The notes below the pieces were generated by a model that saw only the letters and a list, made by a program, of their open reading frames with translations, did no database searches and was not told the origin of the DNA. Both the position numbers and the translations under genes were made by a program. From positions 1 to 44,707 of the IMG/VR virus record IMGVR_UViG_3300006802_000014: 44,707 bases of DNA. One strand, 5' to 3'. Shown here piece by piece: positions 1 through 7,871 of the stretch (the stretch's first letter is position 1; each line of letters opens with the position of its first letter). This stretch comes from a virus.

Positions 1-123
1 ACTGCGATGGCCATCACGCCGAGTGCTGCCTGATGCTCTCTGGACATGTCCGAAAGGTCGGCGTTGGTAAGCACGGTCTTCAGCAGCCTGATTGCGCGAT
101 CTTGCTTGCTCATGGCCGCACCT
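1..123. repeat. terminal direct repeat, left copy
   Basis: These 123 bases are identical to 44585-44707. The ATGA overlap that joins the 423-aa gene (stop at 110-112) to the 78-aa gene (start at 111-113, equal to 44695-44697) lies inside the repeat, so the operon is continuous when the ends are joined. This fits a circular or circularly permuted genome whose assembly overlap was not trimmed; a true short terminal repeat is the alternative. Confidence 0.95.
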
Positions 124-1381
124 CATCCGCCGCAGCAGCACTGACGCTGTCGTCAATTGGCTCCGTGGCCTCCGCGAACTCCGCCACCTGCTGCGGGGTG
201 AATGGCGGGACTTCCGGCAGATCCTCATCCAGCGGTACGTGCCGTGGCTTTAGGCGGGGGAGCGCCTTGCGGTGGAGTCGGTATCCGTTCTCCGAAAGCC
301 ACCACTGCTCACATGCCGTAATCGTCTTATTCTCAGACCACAGCAGTCCCCCTATGACCTGGCTGATTGTGTGGATGGTGCCATCCTCGCGGATAAGCTC
401 GTCCCCCACCTGCCACGGGTACGGCTCGGGGGCGGGCTCGGCGGGCAATTGCGGGCTGGGTGGCGGGTCGCTGGCCTTGCGGTACAGTTTCCAGCCGCGA
501 CGCTCCCAGTCGGGCTGTGACAGTGGTGAAGTTACACCCTCCAGAAAGACCCAGCCTTCCCTCCGGTCAATGACCTTCCGCCGCGTGACGCCGTTGCATT
601 CGATCTCGTCTCCAATCTGCCACGGGTACGGCTCGGGGGGCAGGTGGCCGGCCTTGCGGTGGAGCGTGTAGCACCATGACTCCAGTTGCGACTGAGTGCC
701 CTGTGCGCCATTGGTCAAAAACACTTTCCCATCGCGTATCAATGACACGCGGCACACATCACCATTAATCGCAACCTCATCTCCCTCGTGCCACGGGTAC
801 GGCTCGGGGGCGGGCTCGGCGGGCAATTGCGGGCTGGGTGGCGGGTCGCTGGCCTTGCGGTACAGTTTCCAGCCGCGACGCTCCCAGTTCGGTTGTGACT
901 GCGGAGACACAATTCCATCGGGAAACACCCAGCCTTCGGAAATGTCTTGCACTCGTCGCGTGCAGCCGTTGTATTCGATCTCGTCGCCAACCTGCCACCG
1001 GTACGGCTCGGGGGCTGGGTCGGGGGGCTCTGGCTCTGTGCCATTGCCTGACATTCTCGCAATGGTGTCGCGGCTCAACTCTCCAAGATTCTTGGATAGT
1101 TCGGCCACCTGCTGCTTCAGCCGCTGCACTTTGCCACGCTCGGCCAACATTTCCGAGACTACAGTCTCGACCAGCTCGTCTAGCTGCATATTCTTCATCG
1201 CCCATGTTATGGCAAATCGCGATTGTGACCTTGCCAGCCTGCCACACGCCCGCCTGATCTCCGCCTGGGCCGCCCACAACGCCCGCTTGAGTTCGCCCTC
1301 CGGGCTCGCCTCCCAGCGGTACTCCGCCTGCAGCCGGTCGTGCTGCTCTCGCTCTGTGCCGCGTTCGTGCTCTGGTGTCAT
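110..1381 (-). CDS. four-repeat protein of unknown function
   Basis: 423 aa; function not recognised. The N-terminal third is charged and helical, with a heptad-like stretch around residues 60-105. Four modules of about 60-65 residues follow. Each opens with PEPY.W..GDE, has a central G-W-V-F or similar strand, and closes with a GW.LYRKA-like end; proline/alanine linkers separate them. The modules look like small beta-barrel (SH3-like) units, but this is inference. Two modules share a perfect 100-bp DNA repeat. The C-terminal tail (AEATEPIDDSV) resembles the tail of the 78-aa gene at 44461-44697, to which it is coupled by ATGA. The start follows a GGAGGGTGAGTG ribosome site. A binding or virion-decoration role is possible; no catalytic motif is visible. 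Confidence 0.85.
   Translation of the reverse strand: MTPEHERGTEREQHDRLQAEYRWEASPEGELKRALWAAQAEIRRACGRLARSQSRFAITWAMKNMQLDELVETVVSEMLAERGKVQRLKQQVAELSKNLGELSRDTIARMSGNGTEPEPPDPAPEPYRWQVGDEIEYNGCTRRVQDISEGWVFPDGIVSPQSQPNWERRGWKLYRKASDPPPSPQLPAEPAPEPYPWHEGDEVAINGDVCRVSLIRDGKVFLTNGAQGTQSQLESWCYTLHRKAGHLPPEPYPWQIGDEIECNGVTRRKVIDRREGWVFLEGVTSPLSQPDWERRGWKLYRKASDPPPSPQLPAEPAPEPYPWQVGDELIREDGTIHTISQVIGGLLWSENKTITACEQWWLSENGYRLHRKALPRLKPRHVPLDEDLPEVPPFTPQQVAEFAEATEPIDDSVSAAAADEVRP
411..510. repeat. 100-bp perfect direct repeat, copy 1
   Basis: Identical base for base to 789-888, inside the four-repeat protein gene. It covers the end of one module, the proline-rich linker and the start of the next. 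No silent differences exist, so the duplication or a conversion event is recent. Confidence 0.95.
789..888. repeat. 100-bp perfect direct repeat, copy 2
   Basis: Second copy of the repeat at 411-510. The spacing of 378 bp equals 126 codons, so recombination between the copies would delete exactly two modules in frame. Confidence 0.95.
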
Positions 1382-1473
1382 CACTCACCCTCCGTCATCA
1401 GGAACCCGGCAGCCATCACTCATGGCCGCCAAACGTCTCTACACTCCACCCACCGCCATCGGTGAGTGCTGAA

Positions 1474-1833
1474 TCACCACGCACGCTGCTTTCGTCTGAC
1501 GAATCTTAACAGCCGCGTCTCGTGTGCCAACCCGCCCTCCGCTGGCCGCTTTAGCCTGCTGATGGTAGCCCTCGCGATTAGCAACGTCAGATACACTCCC
1601 TGTACCTTCCACGACAGCACCGAAGACATGAGCCGCGACTCGACCATCCACAGACATCTGCCCGGCTGAAGCGTCTCCTCGTTCCTCTCATACACCGCAG
1701 TCTGTCGCCGCTCTGGATGCACAAGCTGGAATTTTTCGGCGTGTCTCTTTGTTTCGCACACCTTAACCACACGCCACACCCCGTGCTGCTTCTCCTCCAC
1801 AGCATGCAGGACCTTTTTCAATTTCCGGCTCAT
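1474..1833 (-). CDS. hypothetical protein, basic
   Basis: 119 aa; not recognised. The start ATG overlaps the stop of the Xre gene (ATGA). The N-terminus (MSRKLKKVLHAVEEKQHGVW) is basic and helical, and the C-terminus ends in an arginine-rich segment. An overlapping frame could encode a 72-aa product from 1657 to 1439, but its third-position GC is lower, so this frame is preferred. About 90 bases before the next gene hold no convincing gene. Confidence 0.6.
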   Translation of the reverse strand: MSRKLKKVLHAVEEKQHGVWRVVKVCETKRHAEKFQLVHPERRQTAVYERNEETLQPGRCLWMVESRLMSSVLSWKVQGVYLTLLIARATISRLKRPAEGGLAHETRLLRFVRRKQRAW

Positions 1834-2141
1834 GTCGTCTCCTCCATCTCTGCCAACTGTCGCACCACGGCACACAGCGAAGGTTTCTTGACCAGCGCCT
1901 GAATCACGTCATCCGGCACCTTGCCAGCCGCCGCAGCCAATGCGTCTCCGTCGACCTTCAGCCACTTGGCAAATGTCGCGATTCTCTCGGGAGTCGGCAC
2001 ACTTGCCTTTCCAGTCTCGATCTGGTGCATGTATCCAAGACTAATCTTGGACAAGTGGGCCAAGCTTCGCAGCGACATTCCTTGCTGCTCTCGCACCGCT
2101 CGCAAGTGTTTACCAAACGCCGCTGCCTTCTGTCTAGTCAT
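1830..2141 (-). CDS. Xre-family HTH transcriptional regulator
   Basis: 103 aa. Residues about 10-65 form a lambda-repressor-like helix-turn-helix of the HTH_3/Xre family: the segment GKHLRAVREQQGMSLRSLA leads to the recognition helix region, followed by SLGYMHQIETGKASVPTPE, typical of the family. The protein binds DNA as an operator-recognising regulator. There is no C-terminal protease domain, so it is not a LexA/CI-type cleavable repressor. It is embedded deep in the leftward operon (ATGA with both neighbours) and not beside the divergent promoters, so it may be an autoregulator or an anti-repressor-type control. Its operator was not identified. Confidence 0.9.
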   Translation of the reverse strand: MTRQKAAAFGKHLRAVREQQGMSLRSLAHLSKISLGYMHQIETGKASVPTPERIATFAKWLKVDGDALAAAAGKVPDDVIQALVKKPSLCAVVRQLAEMEETT

Positions 2142-2482
2142 TCAAACACCTCAAACTGCCAGCCACCACCGCGCTTGTTAGGAATCAATCGACAGCCGAT
2201 GAACACGAATGGAAACAGTGCTGCCGCCACCTTGATTTTAACCTTCGCATCGTCACGCCAAAACCCCTTGACCTCCCAGAATTGAATCTCACCATCGGGC
2301 ATTATCACCATGAAATCAGGCGTGTACCGCGTGTCTTTTGCCAGCTTCAGGGTGACCGCCTCGAATCGGTAATCGATGATTTCCTTGCGGGCCTTCATTG
2401 CCTCCAGATGCTCGGCCATCTTCCGTTCCGTGCCGTTCATCTCGCCGGGCTTGCGTCGGCCCTTCGCTCGTGGGTGTTTCAT
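2138..2482 (-). CDS. DUF1064-like phage nuclease
   Basis: 114 aa. Residues about 50-75 carry the PD-(D/E)XK-like signature YTPDFMV followed by FWEVKG, as in the DUF1064 family of small phage nucleases. The acidic residue of PD, the E and the K of EVKG are all present. The N-terminus is basic. It is preceded by an AGGAGTGATGATAG ribosome site and coupled to the Xre gene by ATGA. Together with the HNH protein upstream it probably acts in recombination or DNA processing; the substrate is unknown. Confidence 0.8.
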   Translation of the reverse strand: MKHPRAKGRRKPGEMNGTERKMAEHLEAMKARKEIIDYRFEAVTLKLAKDTRYTPDFMVIMPDGEIQFWEVKGFWRDDAKVKIKVAAALFPFVFIGCRLIPNKRGGGWQFEVFE

Positions 2483-2534
2483 CTATCATCACTCCTAGTC
2501 TCGGTTACTCACGCCGCCAGCCGCTCGGCCAGCT

Positions 2535-2921
2535 TCAAGCGTGCTTCCGCAACAACTCCTCACCCATCGCCACAATCCAATCCTCTTGGATCGTCGGCAA
2601 CACATACTCAATCACACCGAGGGGACATTTCTTCCACGCCTTGCGGGTCGCCTCCAGATCGAACGCTCCCCGGATATCGAGAAGGTACCACCCGAGGATG
2701 CGTCCCTCCTGCGGGTGACTGTGGCACCACTCGTGCGCGTCCATGCACAGCCGCACGATGTTCCAAGGCTTGTCAATTCGGTGTGCCCCGCCCAGGACGT
2801 GGTGGATGTGTAACGGTACGTGCCGACCGCTGCAACACTCCATGTACATGTCAGCCTCGCAGCAGTTCATGGCGTCCGCGAACTGCTGCAACACCGCACG
2901 GTCTCGCTTACGCTTCGGCAT
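2535..2921 (-). CDS. HNH endonuclease-like protein
   Basis: 128 aa. A zinc-bound HNH/beta-beta-alpha-metal fold is suggested by CC..RH near residues 29-33, the HIHHVLGG core (about 38-45), NIVRLC and HEWCH (about 53-67). This order (His-His, Asn, Cys, His) matches the small HNH nucleases that phages encode beside recombination genes. The region after residue 75 is helical and family-specific. The start overlaps the end of the previous gene by 14 bases. Confidence 0.85.
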   Translation of the reverse strand: MPKRKRDRAVLQQFADAMNCCEADMYMECCSGRHVPLHIHHVLGGAHRIDKPWNIVRLCMDAHEWCHSHPQEGRILGWYLLDIRGAFDLEATRKAWKKCPLGVIEYVLPTIQEDWIVAMGEELLRKHA

Positions 2922-3258
2922 CCGACCCGCCCTCCAGCTCCTGAATCAATCTGTGTGCTTGTGCCATCGCGTCCGCATGAATCAAACCGAGGGACCGGCG
3001 CTTGTCTTCGAGGATGATCCTCAGAATGCGGTACATCTCTGGGGCCGCCGCGAGTAGCTTGCCGTTGTCATCTCGTGGCTCTCCGCTGTGTGGATTGCCC
3101 TCGATCACGATTTGACCCTGCGCATCGCGGATGCACCACGCAACGCCCTTTTGCCAATCGTCCAAACCGTAGTTGTATTGGCCCTCACTCCACGGGTCCA
3201 GATCGTAGTTGTAGTGGGCCTCATGCCACGGCCCTGGACTGTGTTCCAACTGGCTCAT
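2908..3258 (-). CDS. SPGPW-motif phage protein, paralogue 1
   Basis: 116 aa. It starts MSQLEHSPGPW and contains a strand-rich middle, then LLAAAPEMYRIL. This SPGPW...AAAPEMY arrangement belongs to a widespread phage family of unknown function. It is paralogous to the next gene upstream (3255-3560). Two near-identical WSEGQYNYGLD-like units sit at residues about 15-40. The start is set by ATGA overlap with that gene. It could be a small DNA-metabolism accessory, but there is no direct evidence. Confidence 0.85.
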   Translation of the reverse strand: MSQLEHSPGPWHEAHYNYDLDPWSEGQYNYGLDDWQKGVAWCIRDAQGQIVIEGNPHSGEPRDDNGKLLAAAPEMYRILRIILEDKRRSLGLIHADAMAQAHRLIQELEGGSDAEA

Positions 3259-3560
3259 TCTCTGCCCTCCAATTCCTGCAGGAGCATTTGTGCCGCCACC
3301 AACGCATCCTGAAGCGGAACCCAACCATCGCCCTTGTTGCACAGCTGACGCAACACGCGGTACATCGTCGGGGCAGCCGCGATCAGCTTCAGGTCGCCTT
3401 CGCTGCCAGTCGTGCCATATGGGTTCATCTCAACGATGCTCTTTCCGTCGGCCCCGATAATCGCGGTTTCCTCTCCGCGATCCTCCCAGACATTGCGGAT
3501 GTCGTAGCGGTAGTATCCCACCGACCACGGCCCCGGACTGTGTTCAATTGGTTGGCTCAC
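3255..3560 (-). CDS. SPGPW-motif phage protein, paralogue 2
   Basis: 101 aa. It reads MSQPIEHSPGPWSVGYYRYD at the start and LKLIAAAPTMYRVLRQL later, the same family as 2908-3258. The pair arose by tandem duplication, and the DNA around the SPGPW codons is still similar. GTG is chosen as start because AAAGGAG lies seven bases upstream; a longer ATG start at 3587 would overlap the previous gene. Function unknown. Confidence 0.85.
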   Translation of the reverse strand: MSQPIEHSPGPWSVGYYRYDIRNVWEDRGEETAIIGADGKSIVEMNPYGTTGSEGDLKLIAAAPTMYRVLRQLCNKGDGWVPLQDALVAAQMLLQELEGRE

Positions 3561-3573
3561 TTCACCGCTCCTT

Positions 3574-3837
3574 TCACGACTCGGCATTCTTGAGTTCCGC
3601 CTGCAGGTTGCCGATTGACCTGTCAGCAGCTTCGATCATCTCTGGCGTTGTCGCGTTGGCTCGCAGCTTGTACGCCCAGGCGAGACGCTCGTGGATCTTG
3701 AACAGGGCCAGACACCGCGCCCGCATTGCCCGCTGTGTCGCCACCTCCTGCACGATCTGATTCCCGGTCCCCTGCGATAGTCCGCCGCTCTGCTGCAGCC
3801 AGACAAGGCGAGAGAGGGCCGCCTGTTCGTCGGTCAC
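3574..3837 (-). CDS. hypothetical helical protein
   Basis: 87 aa, mostly helical by sequence; not recognised. GTG is the likely start because it overlaps the helicase stop as GTGA and has GGAG eight bases upstream. The product is probably made by reinitiation after the helicase and may be a partner of it, although nothing in the sequence shows this. Confidence 0.7.
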   Translation of the reverse strand: MTDEQAALSRLVWLQQSGGLSQGTGNQIVQEVATQRAMRARCLALFKIHERLAWAYKLRANATTPEMIEAADRSIGNLQAELKNAES

Positions 3838-5762
3838 GTCTTCCGCTCCAATCTCCATAGCTTGATGTGGTTCATGAGTTCGGTCTTCTTCGGGCCGGCG
3901 TCCATCTGGTTTTCCACCCACCACGCAAACCCCTCGCCAGCCAAGGCCAGCGACTTGCCCTTGTGCTTGCCGAACGTGATTCGGAATTCCCCGCCCTTAC
4001 GGGCCATCAGAGAATCAATCACGGCCCCGGCTTGCGGCTTGCTGTAGGCCATCGCGTTGATCCGTGGGACGCCGAGGGCCACGAGGTACTCGACTTGTTT
4101 ATCGCTGCAAGATCCCCGCGTGCCAACCAGATCAACAGGCACCTGGAAATGAGCTTCGAGGGCGAACGGGTCCACCTCCTCTGTGCTGTAGGTCGCGACG
4201 GCAGTCTGCCCGCGTGCCTCCCGCTCTCGCCTGATCCGCTCCTCCGCCTCAGCCATCTTCCGCAGCCGATCCTCTTCCGCTCGTGCTTGTCGCTGGCGTT
4301 CCAATTCGGCGAGACGGGCCTTTTCTTCCTCCAACTTCCGCAGTTCTTCCCGAGGGTCGAACGACTCGGAAAGGGTCTGAATCCGGTGGAGCACTTCCTC
4401 CCGCAAATCCTCCGGGGAACCCTCACCCAACACATCGAGGGTACAAATCAATTTGTGCTTGCCACTCGCCCCCACAAAATCCAGTACGGTGCAATGCGGT
4501 TTGCTACTCGCCGCAATCGCCGCACGCCGTTCCTCGCGAGTCAGCAGACCGTCAATCACGCCCCGCAGTGGCCGAGTCCCCCGCCCGACCATCTGCGTGT
4601 AAAGTGCCCGGCTCTTCGTGGGCCGACAGTTCACAATGATCTCGGCGTTCGGGGCGTCGAACCCTTCGGTAAAGACCCCCACGCCGACCAACCATTGCAG
4701 TTCCCCACGCTTAAACCGCCCGATGATCTCGCGTCGGTCTGCGTCAGTAGTTTCCTGTGTCACACACTCGGCGGAACATTCGTAATTTCCCCGCAGTGTC
4801 ACCGCCACATCCCGAGCATGAGCGACAGTCACGCAAAACACGATCCCGGGCCGACCTGCTGCCTCTCGCACAGCGGGCGCACAGATCGCGTGCAACATCT
4901 CCTCATGCCGTCGCCGTGCTTCCTGCTCTTCCTCAGTGAGTTCATCCCACGATTTCCCCAGCCCCATTTCGTCATGCCGTGCACCGGCCATTACGCCTTC
5001 GAGGTCTCGCTCGTTCAGGTCGCCAGCGACGGTCCGCACCCGTGAAAGATCCAGCCCCTTGACGTACACAAACTTCTGTTTGATGTCGCAGAGATAGCCG
5101 TTGTCGATTCCCCAACAGATGTCTCGTTTCACCGGCGAGACGTCGAAGATCTCCCCCAATTTCACCTCGTCGGCGCGGTCCGGTGTCGCCGTCACCCCGA
5201 GGAATCTGGTCTGATGGTTCTGCTGAAACCACCCGTAAATCGTCTTGTAGCTTGATGCTGTCGCGTGATGTGCTTCGTCGGTGATGATCAACCCGAAGTC
5301 TCTCGGGGCGTGCATCTGCAATCGTGTCAGCCGCGACAGTGTCTGCACACTGGCCACCACCACCGGGGATTGCTCGAAGAGGTTCCCCTGCCGGATCTCT
5401 GACTGCTGCCCCATCTCGATCCCGCATCGGATCGCCATGTGTGCCGAAATCGAGTCTGCCGCCTGATAGATCAGTTCCTGCCGGTGTGCCAGAAACAGAA
5501 TCCGCCCGCACTCCCGAGGCCACCGCAGACACACCTCAGCCGCGATGACCGTCTTCCCCAGGCCGGTAGCCAACTCGGCCAGAACAGACCGGTTCGTCTG
5601 CCATGCCGAGTAGATCGCATCGACTGCTTCGTCCTGATAGTCGCGAAGTGTCAGCACGCCTTGCCCAGGTCCGCACGCCGGGACGATTGGACACAACGGC
5701 TCTCGCTCCTCCAGTTCCGGCAGCTCCTCTGCCGCGTCGTAGATCAGGTCCAAGCCGTCCAT
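3834..5762 (-). CDS. superfamily 2 DEAD/DEAH-box helicase
   Basis: 642 aa. An ATP-dependent nucleic acid helicase or translocase. Visible motifs are: Q-like RDYQ (about 40-43), Walker A ATGLGKT (65-71), DEAH (162-165), VTATP (190-194), and motif VI QMVGRGTR in the second RecA domain. A charged, Arg/Glu-rich coiled coil follows at about 460-530. The C-terminal part contains ITFGKHKGKSL, a short domain seen at the ends of several phage nucleases and helicases. This architecture is typical of phage replication/recombination helicases of the RAD3/UvsW-like group. The start overlaps the ParB-like stop as TAATG. With no DNA polymerase or primase present, it is the main recognisable replication enzyme and probably remodels forks or helps recombination with the ERF protein. 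Confidence 0.95.
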   Translation of the reverse strand: MDGLDLIYDAAEELPELEEREPLCPIVPACGPGQGVLTLRDYQDEAVDAIYSAWQTNRSVLAELATGLGKTVIAAEVCLRWPRECGRILFLAHRQELIYQAADSISAHMAIRCGIEMGQQSEIRQGNLFEQSPVVVASVQTLSRLTRLQMHAPRDFGLIITDEAHHATASSYKTIYGWFQQNHQTRFLGVTATPDRADEVKLGEIFDVSPVKRDICWGIDNGYLCDIKQKFVYVKGLDLSRVRTVAGDLNERDLEGVMAGARHDEMGLGKSWDELTEEEQEARRRHEEMLHAICAPAVREAAGRPGIVFCVTVAHARDVAVTLRGNYECSAECVTQETTDADRREIIGRFKRGELQWLVGVGVFTEGFDAPNAEIIVNCRPTKSRALYTQMVGRGTRPLRGVIDGLLTREERRAAIAASSKPHCTVLDFVGASGKHKLICTLDVLGEGSPEDLREEVLHRIQTLSESFDPREELRKLEEEKARLAELERQRQARAEEDRLRKMAEAEERIRREREARGQTAVATYSTEEVDPFALEAHFQVPVDLVGTRGSCSDKQVEYLVALGVPRINAMAYSKPQAGAVIDSLMARKGGEFRITFGKHKGKSLALAGEGFAWWVENQMDAGPKKTELMNHIKLWRLERKT

Positions 5763-6781
5763 TACGACACCCTCCCCCGCAACCACTGATCGCCGCTCTC
5801 TGTTCGTCGCCCGCTGTACTCTGATTCGTTCACCCACCCAGACCCACGGCACAAGTTACAATCCGCCTTGACGTCTCGCTGGCACTTGAAGCATTCAGTA
5901 TGCGGGACGCCCAGCTTCAGGGCCTGTTCAATCGCTTGGATTGCCGCGTCTACTGGCGTGGTGTTGATGCGGCTTCCGACTGCCTCACGACTGATTGCCT
6001 TGATCTTCGCCTTCAGCTTCCGAACGATGCTCTCAATCTCTTTGACTTCTTCCAGCCGTTCCCACAACGGCACCAGAGACAACCAGACTGGACCGAACGC
6101 ATCGCGGACTGACTGGCCTTGTTCGGCCTGTGGCTGCGGATCTTTCGGCTTGTCGATCTCCTCGGCCAGCCGGGCAGCAGCCGACACGCTCTTTTCGTTC
6201 AGTGCCTCGCGCAGTTGCTCAGCCTTGATCGCCTCACCTGCAGCGGTCAATTCGTCGATCTTCTCGACAACCTCCAACGCCTTCTCCGCAGTTTTCCGGC
6301 TGCCCAACCCAGTCTCTTTTGCAGCCTGCGTGATTGCCCGGCCCTTCTCATCGGAACCCTCGGGTAAATTTGCCCGAGGGTCAGACGTTGCCTTTTTCCC
6401 GGCTTTCATGCGGCTCTTTGCTTCCACTGACCGGGCCTTGGCAAGCTCGGCAGTTTCCCGGGCCTTCTGCTCTGTGGTCTTGTCCCGCTGGCGATTGCTT
6501 TCAATCACCATGATCACTTGGAGATGTTCCGGCAGATCGTCGCGGACCACCATTGCCGGGATATTCGTCAGCCCTGCCAGCTTTGCCGCTTGCCGTCGTC
6601 GGTGCCCCGAGAGACAGACGAACGAACCTCCGGGATGTCGGCACACCGTGATCGGATTCAGCACCCCATTTACCCGCACGCTCTCAACAAGATCATCGTC
6701 GAAGTTGTCAGCATAGATAGCGTGGTTGATCGGGTGATCGATGATCTTGCCGAGGGGCAGGTGTTGATAAATCGTGTTCAC
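5762..6781 (-). CDS. ParB-like nuclease-domain protein
   Basis: 339 aa. The N-terminal ParB/Srx-like domain (about 1-100) shows VNGVLNPITVCRHPGG, then SGHRRRQAAKLAG, the GHRR signature of the family, and ESNRQRDKT. The central region is charged and helical, and the C-terminus has CFKC...CNLC, a probable zinc ribbon. Such proteins in phages act in DNA binding, nicking or segregation. It starts at GTG with GGAG six bases upstream. Its own promoter and a leader hairpin with a T-run lie just upstream (see 6794-6834). The gene itself contains a palindrome at 6357-6380 that recurs at 29533. Confidence 0.9.
   Translation of the reverse strand: MNTIYQHLPLGKIIDHPINHAIYADNFDDDLVESVRVNGVLNPITVCRHPGGSFVCLSGHRRRQAAKLAGLTNIPAMVVRDDLPEHLQVIMVIESNRQRDKTTEQKARETAELAKARSVEAKSRMKAGKKATSDPRANLPEGSDEKGRAITQAAKETGLGSRKTAEKALEVVEKIDELTAAGEAIKAEQLREALNEKSVSAAARLAEEIDKPKDPQPQAEQGQSVRDAFGPVWLSLVPLWERLEEVKEIESIVRKLKAKIKAISREAVGSRINTTPVDAAIQAIEQALKLGVPHTECFKCQRDVKADCNLCRGSGWVNESEYSGRRTESGDQWLRGRVS
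6357..6380. repeat. 24-bp palindrome, copy 1
   Basis: The arms CCCTCGGG and CCCGAGGG flank T-AAATTT-G, giving a near-perfect 24-bp palindrome. It lies in the ParB-like coding region. The same site recurs at 29533-29556, directly after the minor head protein gene. Confidence 0.85.
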
Positions 6782-6793
6782 GTTGGCTCCATG

Positions 6794-6834
6794 AAAAAAC
6801 CGCCTCGACAGCGCTCTTACTCGCTGTCGGGCGG
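6794..6834 (-). terminator. intrinsic terminator / possible attenuator before ParB-like gene
   Basis: On the minus strand CCGCC-CGACAGCG pairs with CGCTGTCG-(A)-GGCGG around an 8-base loop, followed by six T. It ends only 12 bases before the GTG start of the ParB-like gene, downstream of that gene's own promoter, so it should stop or regulate the transcript. The loop GTAAGAG is complementary to CTCTTAC at 6874-6880 in the leader. The 8-bp inverted repeat could also be a DNA site for the ParB-like protein. Confidence 0.75.
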
Positions 6835-6891
6835 CTCAAACCCCGGGAGGGGGAAAGTCGAATTGTCGGGCCGGTAAGAGACGGCATCGAC

Positions 6892-6919
6892 ATTGTAGCG
6901 GACGCTTTGAGAACGTCAA
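6892..6919 (-). promoter_or_regulatory. sigma70-type promoter for the ParB-like/helicase operon
   Basis: Minus-strand TTGACG (6914-6919), 16-bp spacer, TACAAT (6892-6897). Transcription would start near 6886, giving a leader of about 100 bases that includes the attenuator-like hairpin. The -35 box directly follows the stop codon of the 88-aa gene. Confidence 0.7.
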
Positions 6920-7186
6920 TCAAAAAGGCGCGTCATCTTCCGGCGTGAAGTGCGAGACGGGCCGGGATGTCTGCTGCTGTTCGGGTTGCTCGGTCTTAGC
7001 TCGCGGCTCCTGCATTGTGCCGGTGTACCGCCATTCGAGTTCCGTGCCGCGCTTCCATGCCGCGATCTCGTAGACCTTGCCGTCCAACGTGACGAGCTTG
7101 CCTTTGAGGTCGGGCTGGTTGTCGGCCTTCTTGTAGGTGTTGGGGAACAGCGTGAAAGTGCCGGGCTTCTGGACGTACTCAGACAT
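6920..7186 (-). CDS. small phage protein next to ERF annealing protein
   Basis: 88 aa. The pattern GTFTLFPNTYKKADNQPD, then G-K-V-Y-E-I-A-A-W, resembles small OB- or beta-barrel-like phage proteins of unknown function that accompany recombination genes. The last 25 residues are polar and end in DDAPF, reminiscent of acidic tails of single-stranded-DNA-binding proteins. An SSB-like role is an inference only. The start overlaps the ERF gene by eight bases. Confidence 0.8.
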   Translation of the reverse strand: MSEYVQKPGTFTLFPNTYKKADNQPDLKGKLVTLDGKVYEIAAWKRGTELEWRYTGTMQEPRAKTEQPEQQQTSRPVSHFTPEDDAPF

Positions 7187-7871
7187 TGGGCTTCTCCATG
7201 ATCGTGATGAAAAGGTCTTGCAAGGCGACATCACGGGTAATGCCGGGCTTGTCGTAGATTTCCGCCTCGATTTCATTCGCAATCTTGGCAGCGTGTTCGG
7301 GGTCGTCCATGCACTTCGCAAGTGATGAATCAAACCACGCCAACAGCTTCTCGCTGTACTCTCGCTTGTACTCGTCCGGCCAGTGGAACTCCTGCAGCAG
7401 ACTCCGCAGAGAGTCGTGAAGGGCTGGACGTGTGCCGGTCTGCTGGGCGGGCTCGGGCTTGGGTTGCTGCTTCGGTGCGGCCTGACTCGCCGCGTTGCCG
7501 TCGTCATCGTCATCAGGTGCCACGCCAACCATCGCCGCAAGGGCGTACCGTCGAGCGTAGGTGATCGCCGATCCCGCCCCCTGTGCCGTCGCCTTGTCCA
7601 TCGGCAGGATGAGCGTTGACTCGGCCCACTGCCCCGAGGAATGCAGTAGCCGAGTCGTGACCGACACACCCCGATCTGCCAGCGCCGGCCCCTGCAACAC
7701 TGCCAGCCCATTGAGTGACAGTGCCACGCGACACGCATTCCATACGCTTGCCAGATCGGCATAGCGGCTGCGGAAGTGCGGATTTTCGTTGTCTCTTGTC
7801 GCGGCTTGAATCTGGCCCTGCGCCTTGGCCAACGCCGCCGCCAGCTCGTTGATCTGCTCACTGGTCTGCAT
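7179..7871 (-). CDS. erf: ERF family single-strand annealing protein
   Basis: 230 aa. An essential-recombination-function type annealase that pairs complementary single strands during phage recombination. Family landmarks are: AALAKAQGQIQ at the N-terminus, NPHFRSRYADLASVW (about 32-46), the GV.V.TRL.HSSGQW strand region, and GSAITYARRYALAAMVGV.PD.DDDGN (about 105-130), which is diagnostic for ERF. An Ala/Gln/Pro linker follows, then a helical C-terminal domain with an acidic patch. The start ATG overlaps the previous stop as TAATG. It lies between the helicase/ParB group and early small genes. Confidence 0.95.
   Translation of the reverse strand: MQTSEQINELAAALAKAQGQIQAATRDNENPHFRSRYADLASVWNACRVALSLNGLAVLQGPALADRGVSVTTRLLHSSGQWAESTLILPMDKATAQGAGSAITYARRYALAAMVGVAPDDDDDGNAASQAAPKQQPKPEPAQQTGTRPALHDSLRSLLQEFHWPDEYKREYSEKLLAWFDSSLAKCMDDPEHAAKIANEIEAEIYDKPGITRDVALQDLFITIMEKPNV

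Noticed and set aside
1-123. Physical short terminal repeat of the virion DNA
   Set aside because: The length equals a plausible assembly overlap and the operon is continuous across it; a cos or pac end cannot be told from sequence alone.
1439-1657. 72-aa alternative frame overlapping the 119-aa gene
   Set aside because: Lower third-position GC than the competing frame and no ribosome site; the coupled frame from 1833 is better supported.
2297-2482. CRISPR-like or tandem short repeats in the genome
   Set aside because: Recurrent CATCACTCACTCCCGAG strings looked array-like at first, but they are ribosome sites at gene starts with irregular spacing.
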